Shown piece by piece: positions 27,333 through 36,184 of a stretch of 64,000 nt of DNA. How positions within the stretch are numbered: the first letter of the stretch is position 1; each line of letters begins with the position of its first letter. The position numbers and the translations under genes were made by a program. The notes beneath the pieces were generated by a model. It saw nothing but the letters and a program-made list of their open reading frames with translations, was not told the DNA's origin and did no database searches. Source of the DNA: Pycnococcus provasolii (taxonomy: Eukaryota; Chlorophyta; Pseudoscourfieldiophyceae; Pseudoscourfieldiales); contig CP150557.1 of NCBI GenBank assembly GCA_049487715.1, positions 62,001 to 126,000 on the forward strand, in the 5' to 3' direction.

Positions 27333-28230
27333 CGCTGCGGAGCACCTCCCTCTGCGGAGCTGGGAGGGGAGTCATGGATAATTAATAGGGCCACGTGGTA
27401 CCTTTCTTTCCCTGTAGGAAGCCTACCCGGTACACGTCCATCACGTACTTTTTACTTTTTACTGTACGTCCAACACAACACGTCCCATTGTCAGATGTCC
27501 GAAGAAAAGCAAAAAGCTCATGCAAAGCAGTAAGGTTAGGTAAAAGCCGTCCCAATAATCCCTCCAATCATCCCATCAAACCTGTGCCACCCTCAATGAT
27601 CAAACCTGTGCCATCCCATCACCTGTGCCATCAGATCACCTGTGCCATCAGATCAGCTGTGCCATCCCATCAGCTGTGCCATCCTCAATGATCAAACCTA
27701 TGCCATCCCATCAGCTGTGCCTGTGCCATCAGCTGTGCCATCACATCACCTGTGCCTGTGCCATCACCTGTGCCATCACATCAATTGTGCCATCACAGGT
27801 CTGTCCCATCAGGCCATCCCTGCCTTCTCGCTCGTGACTGACTGAGTGGGCGTGCGTGCGTCTTTTTTACGCACCTGCAGGGCGCAGGCCCGAGCTCAAA
27901 CCCCGGTATCGCTCATTTACTTCGCCTCCTTTTCGAAAACGCCACGCCGTCAGTGTCAGTCGCAATCAGGCGCAATCAGGCGCAATCAGGCGCAATCGGT
28001 CAGTCGTTCGCTTGTGTCTCTTAAGGCTTAAGTGTGTCCTTAAGTGTCCTCTTCTGACATCTGAGTGAGATTGGCCGCACGTGTTTTTTGTTTTTTAATA
28101 ACTGTTAAGACATTTTTAAGATTCTTTCAGATTCTTTCAGAAGATTCTTTGAAAAGATTAAGAATCTTTCCCTTGACCAGTCTGTCTGTCTGTTTGTGTT
28201 CTATTAGTTATTCGGTCATTATTCTGTGAT
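27333..28230. other. Repeat-rich intergenic region
   Basis: From 27590 to about 27805 it is a degenerate array of CTGTGCCATCA-based units (about 17-27 bp) interspersed with CCTCAATGATCAAACC. At 27960-27998 it has a 10-bp repeat (GCGCAATCAG, four copies). At 28115-28170 it has AGATTCTTTCA direct repeats. Short open frames across the first array are repeat translations and not genes. Confidence 0.6.
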
Positions 28231-29154
28231 ATGAGTACTCCTCTCTCTCCATTCTGGTCTGTGACGCACAGAATCACATGGCACACGCTTTCCACGTCCA
28301 CGGCCGCATCCATCACAGTCACGCCTTCTGAGACCACCTCAGGAGGTGGTGGTCCAAACGCACTTCTCATCACGTGGGGTGCGTCCGGGCGGAAAAACAT
28401 ACCCACCGGAGATATCGTCGACGTCGACGTCACAGACTTTGGGGATGTCGAAATCACGCTGAAGGACGGAGAAACTGTCGCGATCGGAGTTCCCGAAGGT
28501 GACGTCGAAATGTGGTGCAAGGCTATTCAAGCACTGCTAACAACTGAGACTCCTTCTGCTGACGTGGTGGAGGTGAACACGCTCGCGCAAGACATGCACA
28601 AAAACATACAGCTGAAAAACAACGACGAACGTGCGTGCACTGCTCCACCAAAAGAGGACGACAACGGCGGCGACGACGAGACCACGACGACGACGACGTC
28701 GAGCGTCAAAAAACGCACGTCGCTCTTTGAGGGAAACATCAACAACAACAACAACAACAACAATAACGCACAAGTCAACAGCACACCTGAAAGTGTCAAA
28801 AAACGCGCGTCGCTGTTTGAGGGAGAGTCGCCTACTAAGCCTCTATTTCCAAAGTCGCAGACGGCAACTCCTCCGGCTTCTCCTCCTCCTGCTGCTGCAG
28901 CAGTGCGCTCATCTCCTGCTCCTTCTCCGGCAGCTACCAGCTCTCCACCCAAGCCACCGGCAGTTGCAGCCGCTGCAGGAAGTGCAAAAGCGAAAGCAGA
29001 GATGTTCGCGAAATTCGCCGAGGCTCCAAAGACTCCCGAATTCAAAAAGACGTTCGTGAAGCAGCACAACGCTGCAACGGAAGGCAAGTACGCAAAACGC
29101 ACGACATTCGGCGCACCTCCGCCGCCGAAACGATCGCTCGCAGACTTACCCTGA
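28231..29154 (+). CDS. Protein with repeated KKR(T/A)SLFEG motifs, possible phosphosites
   Basis: 307 residues. The first 110 form a compact, mostly beta-predicted domain reminiscent of a small PH/EVH1-like fold (VDVDVTDFGDVEITLKDGET ... MWCKAIQALL), but I cannot assign it. Two near-identical motifs follow: SSVKKRTSLFEG at about residue 157 and ESVKKRASLFEG at about 188, separated by a poly-Asn run. KKR(T/A)SL fits a basophilic-kinase (PKA-type) consensus. A Pro/Ser/Ala linker leads to a C-terminal basic helix (KAKAEMFAKFAEAPKTPEFK) that contains another MFAKF repeat-like motif. It looks like a phospho-regulated adaptor; inference only. Confidence 0.65.
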   Translation: MSTPLSPFWSVTHRITWHTLSTSTAASITVTPSETTSGGGGPNALLITWGASGRKNIPTGDIVDVDVTDFGDVEITLKDGETVAIGVPEGDVEMWCKAIQALLTTETPSADVVEVNTLAQDMHKNIQLKNNDERACTAPPKEDDNGGDDETTTTTTSSVKKRTSLFEGNINNNNNNNNNAQVNSTPESVKKRASLFEGESPTKPLFPKSQTATPPASPPPAAAAVRSSPAPSPAATSSPPKPPAVAAAAGSAKAKAEMFAKFAEAPKTPEFKKTFVKQHNAATEGKYAKRTTFGAPPPPKRSLADLP

Positions 29155-29355
29155 TTGGCTGGCGTTCTCCTTTCTTATATTATTTTTTGGATGTGTTGAA
29201 GACAAAAACAAATCAAAAACAAATCAAGCAAACAAAGCAAAAAATCAACTGTATTTCTTATTACTAACTAACTAAGCGTGTTATCTTTTTTAATTACGTT
29301 AAACCACCTCGTCGTCGTCGTCGTCACTTATTTATGCTACCTTTTTTTTTCAACT

Positions 29356-30369
29356 TCAATGCCGCAGTGTGCGGTAGTGGTACAAGCTCGGTGCACCACC
29401 CGTGTGCAGGAAAAGCACCTTCGAGCCTTCTGGGAACGCACCTTCGCGCACCATCGCCACCAAGCCCGCGAATCCTTTGGCGGTGTACACGGGATCCAGC
29501 AGGATGCTCTCGTGACACGCCATGAGCTCGAGCGCCTCCTCCATATTCTCCGTGGGCAGGCTGTATCCTGGACCCACCTGATCGTCGCGGATGATGACGT
29601 CGTCGATCGGCGCGTCGTTGCCAAACAACTTGGCGACTTCCACGTACTGCGCGTGGATGCGCTCCTTCTGCGTCTTCTCGTCGAAGCGCACGGAAACGCC
29701 GTAGACGGGCGTCTGGTCACCCGCGGCGCGCAGCCCAGCGAGCATGCCGCTGTGCGTACCGCCTGATCCGGAGCACGTCACGATGGCGTCGAACGGTCCG
29801 TTTTCCTCGGCGTACTCGACGATCTCGAGCGCGGCGCGCGCGTATCCCACGCTTCCGAGCGGGTTGCTAGCACCTCCTGGAATGACGTACACCTTCTTTC
29901 CCTCCGCCTCGAGTTTGGCGACGAGTTCGTCCTGCACCTTCGGCACCTCGCCCAGTCCGGCGGCGTGGCGCTCGGCGTGCAGGAGGTCAAACGTGTAGTT
30001 GTTTCCACCAGCGGCGACGTCGTACGAGCCTGGCACGCGCTCCTCGAGCACGAGGTGGCACTCGATTCCCTCCCTTGCAGCGGCGGACGCCGTGAGTCTG
30101 CAGTGGTTGCTCTGCACGGCTCCTGAGGTGACGATGACGTCCGCGCCCTGGTCGAGCGCCTCCTGCATGACGTAGTCCAGCTTACGCGTCTTGGATCCTC
30201 CCCCCGCGAGCGGCAGGAGGTCGTCTCTCTTCACGAAGAGCTGCACACCGTTGTCAAGCACCTGCGAGAGTCGCGGCATGGCGTCGATGGGCGTGTCGTG
30301 CACGACGTACTCGCGTCGTCCAAATTCCTGGAGTTTCGCGCGCAGCGCCTCAGGCGAGGCTGTCTCCAT
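29356..30369 (-). CDS. D-cysteine desulfhydrase / ACC deaminase family PLP enzyme
   Basis: 337 residues. Fold-type II PLP enzyme. The N-terminal part has LFVKRDDLLPLAGGGSKTRK (PLP Lys about residue 60), then SGAVQSNHCRLTASAAAREG, VIPGGASNPLGSVGYARAAL, the phosphate-binding TCSGSGGTHSGMLAGLRAAG, and the C-terminal DPVYTAKGFAGLV and LFLHTGGAPSLYHY. The pattern matches bacterial DcyD and plant D-cysteine desulfhydrase: D-cysteine to pyruvate, H2S and ammonia. ACC deaminase is the close alternative; the two subfamilies cannot be separated with certainty by eye. No clear targeting peptide from this start. With sulfite oxidase and adenosylhomocysteinase nearby it forms a loose sulfur-metabolism neighbourhood. 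Confidence 0.9.
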   Translation of the reverse strand: METASPEALRAKLQEFGRREYVVHDTPIDAMPRLSQVLDNGVQLFVKRDDLLPLAGGGSKTRKLDYVMQEALDQGADVIVTSGAVQSNHCRLTASAAAREGIECHLVLEERVPGSYDVAAGGNNYTFDLLHAERHAAGLGEVPKVQDELVAKLEAEGKKVYVIPGGASNPLGSVGYARAALEIVEYAEENGPFDAIVTCSGSGGTHSGMLAGLRAAGDQTPVYGVSVRFDEKTQKERIHAQYVEVAKLFGNDAPIDDVIIRDDQVGPGYSLPTENMEEALELMACHESILLDPVYTAKGFAGLVAMVREGAFPEGSKVLFLHTGGAPSLYHYRTLRH

Positions 30370-31577
30370 GTTGACAGCTGATTCCGACGCAACTGTCGCT
30401 GCTTTCGCGATGGGTTTTCCATGGGACGACGGCGACGCCTGTGCAATAATGGTACGAGCACCAGAGCGAGCAGCCCAGAGCGAGCAGCACCAGAGCGAGC
30501 ACGAGGAGCACGAGGAGCACGAGGAGCAGAGGCAGAGGCAGCAGACTTCATAGTGTTCATAGTGTGGAACGCAGGCATGACACGACGGAATCGGGATGTG
30601 AAAAAAAAAATGACACGTGAGTACGGAGGATGATCGAACACGTTTTCGGAACGATCGGTGTTACGGAACGCGTTTTGCGTCCCCCTAGGTGGGAGATTGT
30701 TCCGAACTTCCGATCGAACGCGTTTCAATTCGGCGCATGTGCTTTTTCCATTCCCCTCTACCGGGTACCAAATAGACTAAGAAAACAGGTGAGGTTTTTT
30801 TATTTGGTTTATTGAGGTTTTTTTAGTCTCATCACCTACGCCTTTCCCCCCTTTTTCTCGTTCATATTTTGTCTCTCTTCTCTGTCTTATTTTCCCTATG
30901 GTTCCCTTCTTTTCCCTATGTTTTTTTTTTCTTTTTTTTTTCACTTATTTTCTTATTTTCTTCTAAAAAAGCATTTTACACTTGCTAGAAGGCCACACGC
31001 GGAACAACACACCTCGTAGTAACGCAAACAAATCCACATGGCATGCGACTTGCGAGCCAGGCGTTCCCTGGCACAGCGCGAAAGCGTCGCTACGAAACCA
31101 CGAAACGAAGCCCAAACGACGGTACTTTTTCAGATGAGAACTCCAGCAACCGCTCAACAACTGGTCAAACCTCCGTTGTTTGGATGCGCGGCAATAAACG
31201 CAGCTGGGGGAGAAAAACCCGAATCACGCATGCCATGAAGAATGAATTCGGGGTTTTGTGTTCATTCGCACACGTAACCCTAACCCTAATCCTGCGCACG
31301 CAACGCGCGCTCCCTCCTCCCTCCTCAGGGACCTCCTCCCTCCCTCCAAGGAGAGAGGCGAGCCGCCATATCTATCCGATCGCTCGTGCGCCGACTGTGC
31401 CGCTGCTGTGTCGCCGCCGACGACGACGACATACAGTAAGTAGTGGTAGGGTAAGCACAGCTCAAGCAAGCGCAGCAGCGTTTGCGGCCAGCCTTGTGCT
31501 CTGGCTTTGCAACGCCGAGGAAGGCCGAGAACAGGGTGTTGCCACTTGCAAGGCTGCACATTTGGGATACCTTAGAT
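30370..31577. other. Divergent intergenic region, pyrimidine tract and repeat words
   Basis: It contains GAGCGAGCA and GAGCACGAG micro-repeats (30465-30545), three CGAAC(A/G)CGTTT-type words between 30635 and 30730, a T/C-rich tract (30790-30965), and a telomere-type repeat at 31275-31289 about 290 bp before the sialyltransferase ATG. Short open frames here lack protein-like composition. It probably serves as two divergent promoters. Confidence 0.45.
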
Positions 31578-33095
31578 ATGCCGCCCCCTGCTAAGAAACC
31601 GGCCAAAAGGCCTCGCAGCCTTCTACGCAAAGTCGTGACGCTCGAGAATGGGCTCTTCGTTCTGCTGCTGATGTCGTCGTACTTCCTGCTAAGAAGAGCG
31701 ATACACAGGCGCATCTACGGCTCGGCAGCCACATCGTCGGAAGGCTTAAGTTCAGAAGACGCTGAGGTGCTCTCGTCGGATATGGACACGGCGGCGTACG
31801 ACGACGGCGACGGCGACGACGGGCCATCGCCGTCGCGGAAAAATAGAGTGCAGGCGTTCGGCGACGACGGTAAGCCGAAGCACGCGTACACGTACACGCT
31901 GTCGCACAGAAAGAACGTCGCTCATAGCATAAACAACAAAACGCTGCCGACCGTGAAGGGACTACCCATCTACCTCAGCGCGAAGAGGCTGCCCAAGGAC
32001 GACGTCTTCGTCAGCCAAGAAAACTACGACCGACTCATGCAGGGGTACGCAAGCGAGTGCACGAGCCGCAGCTGCCGCGCGGAGCACGACCTGTACAAGC
32101 GCGCGTATCCCGACGCGGAGATGAAGCTGCTCGACAGGTTCAACTTCACGGAGTGTGCGGTGGTCGGGTCATCGGGACACCTGCTGAACTCAAGCTTGGG
32201 TGGAGCGATCGACAGCCACCCCGTCGTGCTGCGAATCAACCAGGCGCCAACGAATCCAAAGTTCAGGAGGCACGTGGGCATGAAGACGACGTTCCGGCTC
32301 ATCAACACGCGGTGGACGAACAAGTACGGCGACACGCGCTTCCTCGACGGCACGAAGGAGGGTCTCGGTCCCACCGGCCAGGGATTGCCTCTGGAGGAGG
32401 ACCTCACGCTCGTCGTCACTCGCGCCAAGCCGAAGAGGTTCGACGAGATGGTGCAGTACATGCGCCTCGCTCGCCCTGACGTGAACGTGCTTTACCTCAG
32501 CAGCCGCGTCGTCACGCAGGCGCGCCGTCTGCTTGTCAGCTACCGCACCCGTCTCGCGAGCAAGGGATTCGGGCCGTACTTTGGCGGGTCCACGCCGAGC
32601 AGCGGCTTCGTGGGTCTCTACATGCTCATGAACATGTGCGAGCGCGTGACTGTGTACGGCTTTGGCCTCGACGCGGATGACGGGCGTGCTCAGGAGTACC
32701 ACTACTTCCACCTGTTCAGCGATGGCGCTGAGAAGAATCGCATGAATCCGACGCACAGCTTCGATGTCGAGGACATACTGATGCGCGCGCTCGCGGAGTC
32801 GAGCATGGTGAAGCGGTGCATCTTTTTGCAAGGCATGCGCAAGCACAACAAGAACTGCGGCCGCGTTTACATGCCCCCGGCGCCTGTGAGCTTTAGCAAC
32901 GGCAGATCTGGCGGAGGTGGCGACGACGACAGCTACGAGACGAACGTGCGTACGCGTGCGGATGGCAGTATCTACGTTCGAAGTCGAAGGAAGAAGAACA
33001 AGGACTCCGCGGCGGCTGCGGCTGCGGCGGCGGCGGCGGCCGAGGAGGAGGAGGCTGAGGCGAATGGCCAAGGCGTGTTTGAGCTTGACATTTGA
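31578..33095 (+). CDS. GT29 sialyltransferase-like glycosyltransferase, type II Golgi membrane protein
   Basis: 505 residues from the ATG at 31578. A basic cytosolic tail is followed by a signal anchor (ENGLFVLLLMSSYFLL, residues about 21-40) and an acidic stem. Sialylmotif L starts near residue 192: CAVVGSSGHLLNSSLGGAID, then SHPVVLRINQAPT and VGMKTTFRLINTRW. Sialylmotif S is GGSTPSSGFVGLYMLMNMCE then VYGFGLD. Motif III is EYHYF, and motif VS is present as H-x4-E in THSFDVE. All catalytic landmarks are therefore intact. An Ala/Glu low-complexity end follows. The family transfers sialic acid or Kdo-type sugars onto glycans in the Golgi; in algae and plants the true donor is often uncertain. 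Confidence 0.9.
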   Translation: MPPPAKKPAKRPRSLLRKVVTLENGLFVLLLMSSYFLLRRAIHRRIYGSAATSSEGLSSEDAEVLSSDMDTAAYDDGDGDDGPSPSRKNRVQAFGDDGKPKHAYTYTLSHRKNVAHSINNKTLPTVKGLPIYLSAKRLPKDDVFVSQENYDRLMQGYASECTSRSCRAEHDLYKRAYPDAEMKLLDRFNFTECAVVGSSGHLLNSSLGGAIDSHPVVLRINQAPTNPKFRRHVGMKTTFRLINTRWTNKYGDTRFLDGTKEGLGPTGQGLPLEEDLTLVVTRAKPKRFDEMVQYMRLARPDVNVLYLSSRVVTQARRLLVSYRTRLASKGFGPYFGGSTPSSGFVGLYMLMNMCERVTVYGFGLDADDGRAQEYHYFHLFSDGAEKNRMNPTHSFDVEDILMRALAESSMVKRCIFLQGMRKHNKNCGRVYMPPAPVSFSNGRSGGGGDDDSYETNVRTRADGSIYVRSRRKKNKDSAAAAAAAAAAAEEEEAEANGQGVFELDI

Positions 33096-33207
33096 TTGAT
33101 TGGCTGAACTAGAAGTCGGCTCATCCGTGGATAATTGTAGATTTTGTGAACTGTATCAAAATACAATGTAAGTTTTTAATATTGTAAATTGTATTACTAC
33201 TATAGTA

Positions 33208-33757
33208 CTAGTAATCACCGTTGGGATCGGCCAATTCAATGCACTCGAGCATCATGTGCCGGTAACGTATCATGTGATGTTGATCTTGACGTGCGTTGAA
33301 GACATTGTCGAAGATATCTCGCTCTAGATTGACGATGTACTCGAGACGTTGCGGTACACGAGCACCCCCATCCTCCACTATCTCCTGAATAGATACTCTG
33401 GCTCTCCTTGCTGTCGAGATGCCAAAAAGCTTTGTCCCATGGTACCTTCGCGGATCGATTGTCACCTTCATGTCGTTCGTTTCTTCGCATACTCGTTGCA
33501 AGCGTATCTTTGTAACGTCATTCTTGTCTTTCTTGACTTTTACTTACTTTCACACGGTTCACACCCATAATAATGGCGTCTAGTGGATGAGCCGCCTCCT
33601 CCGGCTCGCGCTCGCCGGGCCGGAGCTTCAGTCTGAAGATGTCGTCTATCTCTGGCGCGTCCACGATCCACCGGGAGTCCGCCACCAATTCTTGGTTCTT
33701 CTGGTACACGCGCGGTGGTGTACACGAGCGGGATCCCAGAAATCCCCCGATAGAAAT
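33208..33757 (-). CDS. Spliced gene of unknown function, 5' exon unresolved
   Basis: Two exons are clear. The last, 33208-33507, ends DPNGDY; the preceding one is 33548-33757. They are joined over a 40-bp intron (GTAAGT...AAAG, 33508-33547) in phase 0. Together they give about 170 residues, including DIFRLKLRPGEREPEEAAHP, LDAIIMGVNRVK joined to IRLQRVCEETNDMK, and a helical C-terminus (LEYIVNLERDIFDNVFNARQ). Upstream, GTAGGG at 33809 could be the donor of a 52-bp intron from a first exon antisense to the HAD gene. Two upstream frames look coding (one with MDTDYPAPHTPPGESS), so the start is open. No family recognised. Confidence 0.45.
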
Positions 33758-33909
33758 CTACGACTACCCGGGGTAATGGAGACTATTCGTTTTACGACGG
33801 ATCCCCTACTTTGAGCTCCGAGAGACCACGTGGACCATCTCCTTGGTGGAGCTCTCTCCGGGAGGTGTGTGTGGCGCAGGATAATCGGTGTCCATTTTTC
33901 CCCTGAGAT

Positions 33910-34659
33910 ATGGCGCTGCAGCTGTCGCACCTTCCGTCACCACGAGTCCCGCGGAACCTAAGAAGCATGCGCCACCACAGCCCTGACACAACACGTTCAC
34001 GCTCACACACCGCCTCACCGCCGTTCGCATCCGTCTCAGCATCTTCTTCTTCTTCGTCGTCGTCGCCATCAGTCATTCTCTGGGATGTTCTCGATACCCT
34101 CGTGTACGATCCCTTCTACCAACACATGCCCGCGTTCTTCGACATGACCTTCGACGAACTCATGGCGCGCAAGCACCCGACGGCGTGGCTCGACTTTGAA
34201 CGAGGCGTGCTCGACGAGAATCAGTTTGCAGAGTCATTCTTCAAAGACGGACAAACCGTGGACATGCAAGCACTCAAGGCGCACATGAACGAACAGTACA
34301 AGTGGATCGAGGGTATGGACCAGCTTGTCGGCGACGTGTCAGCGAGCGGGAACGTGCAACAACACCTGCTCTCTAACTATCCGACGTGGTACGAAATGAT
34401 TGAAAGCAAGCTCGCGCTCGAGAAGACGCACGGGCTGCAGTGGACGTTCGTCTCGACGCGCACAGGATTCCGAAAGCCGGAGGCGGGTGCATACGAATAC
34501 GCGCTCGACGCGCTCGGATGCGACGCATCTCAGGTGATTTTCGTCGACGATCGCAAGGCGAATGTCGAAGCTGCGGAGCAGCTTGGTATGCGTGGCGTGC
34601 ACTTTGAAGATGCGACGAGTGCTCGTGCTGCGATAAAAAGTCATGGTGTCGACGTCTAA
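33910..34659 (+). CDS. HAD-superfamily hydrolase-like protein, organelle-targeted
   Basis: 249 residues. The N-terminal 50 residues are Ser/Arg/Pro-rich without acids, a probable plastid or mitochondrial transit peptide. HAD motif I reads ILWDVLDTLVYDPF; the second catalytic Asp of the usual DxDxT is Leu here, with an Asp one position later. Motif II is within FVSTRTG, motif III has Lys in GFRKPEAGAYEYAL, and motif IV is VIFVDDRKANVEAA. The alpha-helical cap contains the conserved MPAFFDMTFDELMARKHPTA. The WDV(L/M)DTLVxDPF start is seen in plant and algal HAD proteins of unknown substrate. Overlaps, head to head, a possible first exon of the minus-strand gene at 33208-33757. TGTAA follows the stop. 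Confidence 0.8.
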   Translation: MALQLSHLPSPRVPRNLRSMRHHSPDTTRSRSHTASPPFASVSASSSSSSSSPSVILWDVLDTLVYDPFYQHMPAFFDMTFDELMARKHPTAWLDFERGVLDENQFAESFFKDGQTVDMQALKAHMNEQYKWIEGMDQLVGDVSASGNVQQHLLSNYPTWYEMIESKLALEKTHGLQWTFVSTRTGFRKPEAGAYEYALDALGCDASQVIFVDDRKANVEAAEQLGMRGVHFEDATSARAAIKSHGVDV

Positions 34660-34683
34660 TGTAACATAGCTTAGCTTTCAATA

Positions 34684-35256
34684 TCAACAACCTAATCGCA
34701 TCCAAAAGCCGGTGAGCGGGTCGCGCTGTATGTTGAACGGCTCTCGGCATGTTTCCAGGACTTTCGCCTCGTTGACGTTATCAGGAACGGGTACGTAGCA
34801 GAATCGATAGCCTGTTGGCTCCTCGGCGGTTTCCTGCAGAGCATTGTAGCATCCTCTCTCGCAGAGCCACCACGCGCCCAAGCCGCTATACAGTGGCCCT
34901 GACGACCCGCCGCCATATGTGGGCACCCACTGTACCGGCTCCTCGCTCATGAGGCAGGTTGGCGAACATTCACACGACAGCTCGCTGAGCTGCAAGAATC
35001 CGTCGCTCGGTATATCGTCCGTCGTCCATTCGATCCGCCCCAATCCCGCAGGTACGAGCGATCCCATACGCGTTAGGATCGCTTTCATGTTTGACTTTGA
35101 CATCATCCGACGATGGTGACCTTTGTTGTCTGCAGCATTCACGACACCATGCATCATGTTCACGGATGTTTGACTCCAGAGTAACCACGAGTACCACAGC
35201 AGCGCCAACCAACATCGAACCGACCACTGTGATTCCAGATAACAACATCTAATCAT
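34684..35256 (-). CDS. Small Cys-rich secreted or membrane-anchored protein
   Basis: 190 residues. A hydrophobic N-terminal helix (WLALLWYSWLLWSQTSV) suggests a signal peptide or signal anchor. The C-terminal 110 residues hold eight cysteines in an ordered pattern (SCECSPTCL, WWLCERGCYNAL, RFCYVP, LETCREP, RLGC), which suggests disulfides in an extracellular domain. A PTYGGGSSGPLYSGLGAWW stretch may be a loop. No family recognised. Its 3' end is 24 bp from the convergent HAD gene's stop. Confidence 0.5.
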   Translation of the reverse strand: MIRCCYLESQWSVRCWLALLWYSWLLWSQTSVNMMHGVVNAADNKGHHRRMMSKSNMKAILTRMGSLVPAGLGRIEWTTDDIPSDGFLQLSELSCECSPTCLMSEEPVQWVPTYGGGSSGPLYSGLGAWWLCERGCYNALQETAEEPTGYRFCYVPVPDNVNEAKVLETCREPFNIQRDPLTGFWMRLGC

Positions 35257-35361
35257 AACAACAACAACTAAAAGGTACTACCACAACTAGCTGACGTCGA
35301 AGAAATCAATGACAGAGATACACGAGAACGACGAGATGGCTGAGCGAGATGGAGAGCACTC

Positions 35362-35895
35362 TCAAATAAAATGGTATGAGGTCAGAGGATACATGAACAT
35401 GAGGAGAACGAGATACAACATGCATGCGCCATCGATCGGGAGTTTGAGGGAGGGAGTGAGTGAGAGGAGAGAGTCACATACATAAGGGGGTATAAAGTAG
35501 GGCCAGGCGAGAAAACTCACTTCATCAAAACAACCTTCCCAAAAAGGAGTTCGTGGCAACGAGGACAGGTCAGTTTCATCTGGGGGAGGATTGATTTTGA
35601 GTTTGAGATTGATTTTTGTCCGGCCGTTTTTGTCCCTACTAGAAATGTAGGGGTTTAGGAATTCGTCTCTGCCTATGCCCACTGACTGCACTTGCACATC
35701 GCTCCTCCCTCTCTCTGGTCTTTTTGCGTCCGGCACCAGCTGTGCTACAGGTGTTGCTGTGTTGCTCGTGTTGTTGCTGTCCACATTATTGGCTGTGTTG
35801 GCGGCGTGTTGCTGTGTTGCCGTGCGTTGAAATTGGATTGGCAGAGCACTTCTTCTCATTCCGCACTTATTTGTATCTCCGGCTGTATACAACAC
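35362..35895 (-). CDS. Uncertain open frame, perhaps exon of a spliced gene
   Basis: 177 residues if read as one frame. The middle (NGRTKINLKLKINPPPDETD to PFWEGCFDE) looks protein-like and ends at a consensus donor (GTGAGT) near 35519. The hydrophobic end after that point may therefore be intron translation. No downstream exon was found with confidence, and no domain is recognisable. Confidence 0.2.
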   Translation of the reverse strand: MLYTAGDTNKCGMRRSALPIQFQRTATQQHAANTANNVDSNNTSNTATPVAQLVPDAKRPERGRSDVQVQSVGIGRDEFLNPYISSRDKNGRTKINLKLKINPPPDETDLSSLPRTPFWEGCFDEVSFLAWPYFIPPYVCDSLLSLTPSLKLPIDGACMLYLVLLMFMYPLTSYHFI

Positions 35896-36184
35896 TTGTA
35901 TCTCTTGTAGACAGACGCCAACACGCCATCTTCAAACGCAATCCATTTATTTTCATCAACTTAACATCAGCTTACCATCAGCTTACCGATCATCGACTTG
36001 GCACCATCAAATTACTTCACGTCATCGTCTGGTAACTTAAGTTTAGGCGGCCTTGCAGTCAAGTCAAGTCCGTTCATTTGCCGTTCACACGTACAGTACA
36101 ACGTCAACGTCAACTTCAGGAGTCTTTAAGCCGCCTGCGTTCGTTCATTGCGTTCCGTGACTGAGTGTCTTAGTTTCTTCCATC

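Noticed and set aside
27590-27805. CRISPR-like array
   Set aside because: Units are degenerate and lack unique spacers of constant length, and the genome is eukaryotic.
27625-27845. Short repetitive open frames such as PSHHLCLCHHLC
   Set aside because: They are translations of the CTGTGCCATCA minisatellite in several frames.
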